DNA of 52,141 nt. Origin: Ilumatobacter sp. (GTDB lineage: Bacteria; Actinomycetota; Acidimicrobiia; Acidimicrobiales; Ilumatobacteraceae). The translations under genes and the position numbers were made by a program. The notes below the pieces were generated by a model. That model searched no databases and was not told where the DNA came from. It worked only from the letters and a program-made list of their open reading frames with translations. Positions 51,813 through 52,141 of this stretch are shown piece after piece; positions within the stretch are counted from its first letter, which is position 1, and every line of letters starts with the position of its first letter. The DNA lies in assembly GCA_018666235.1 (NCBI GenBank), contig JABJAB010000020.1, forward strand, positions 1 through 52,141, given 5' to 3'.

Positions 51813-52141
51813 GTGGTGAGAGCGACGACAAAACCTCGGTCGCCCCACAGTCTCAGCTCGCAACAAGACCTTGGCAGGTGGTTTCAGTTGGCCTGCCAGA
51901 ATCTAGTCGGCATGGAAGTAGTCGTGCTACGAACCCGAGACATCGACCTCAAGACGGGCGTCATAAAGATCATTCGAGCGCTGAAACGAGCGAACGGCGG
52001 CGCAATCGTCGGACTACCGAAAACTCAGAAATCGGTTCGAGGAGTCAAACTCAACATGACGGTGCTGGAACTCGTTCGAGCCCACGTCAAAAACAGCGAG
52101 CCAGATGACTTGCTGTTCACAACCGCCCACGGCAAGCCACG
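51813..52141 (+). pseudogene. Tyrosine recombinase (phage integrase family) fragment, runs off the right edge
   Basis: From ATG 51912, and by similarity from about GTG 51813, the frame encodes the start of a tyrosine recombinase catalytic domain: LRTRDIDLKTGVIKIIRALK, then GLPKTQKSVRGVKL (lysine beta-hairpin), then DDLLFTTAHGKP. The N-terminal core-binding domain is missing because the FEA1-like gene ends 13 bases upstream. The box I arginine appears replaced by valine (NLVGMEV). It may be inactive. The rest of the catalytic domain, with HxxR and Tyr, lies beyond the window. Confidence 0.7.

Overview
This looks like a chromosomal segment of a high-GC actinobacterium, most likely class Acidimicrobiia (Ilumatobacter-like). 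The signs are a Pup ligase (PafA), a WhiB regulator, a DUF4193-type acidic protein, a HelY helicase beside Tat genes, frequent GTG starts and many ATGA/GTGA gene overlaps. The class assignment is inferred from gene content and order, not from a marker-gene comparison. I saw no rRNA or tRNA gene, CRISPR array or intact insertion sequence.

Layout. 0-5 kb is an accessory block: a CotH-type lipoprotein, a DUF4956 membrane protein and a VTC/polyphosphate-polymerase-domain protein in one tight operon. Two copies of a perfect palindrome flank it, and the second copy sits inside a lipoprotein gene stub. 5-21 kb is conserved core: amidohydrolase, pafA, lepB, GDPD, tatB-tatC-helY, a cation/proton antiporter, a double-length ThyX-like protein, small acidic and GNAT proteins, enoyl-CoA hydratase, an RG-rich disordered protein, a gamma-carbonic-anhydrase-like protein and prmA. 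21-28 kb holds ribokinase, whiB, threonine aldolase, a zinc-finger protein, a secreted protein with six peptidoglycan-binding repeats and an M23 peptidase, and an acyl-CoA synthetase. 28-40 kb is a glycine-cleavage region. A tandem glycine riboswitch precedes gcvP. On the other strand runs pgsA-gcvH-FHA(GarA-like)-MerR-bifunctional nuclease-MerR-gcvT, the same order as the mycobacterial Rv1822-Rv1832 neighbourhood.

39.6-44 kb is an arsenic island on the minus strand: GAPDH - ArsJ - (acyl-CoA dehydrogenase remnant) - ArsR - SRAP peptidase. The GAPDH/ArsJ pair would turn arsenate into 1-arseno-3-phosphoglycerate and export it, with ArsR as the likely sensor. 44-46 kb is a decay zone with a universal stress protein interrupted by TGA, and a CapD-type gene with two TGA codons and a frameshift fused to the tail of a second stress protein. 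46-52 kb carries a conserved hypothetical protein, a rhodanese, a two-gene ABC exporter, an FEA1-like lipoprotein with an iron-box-like palindrome over its start codon, and a truncated tyrosine recombinase running off the right edge.
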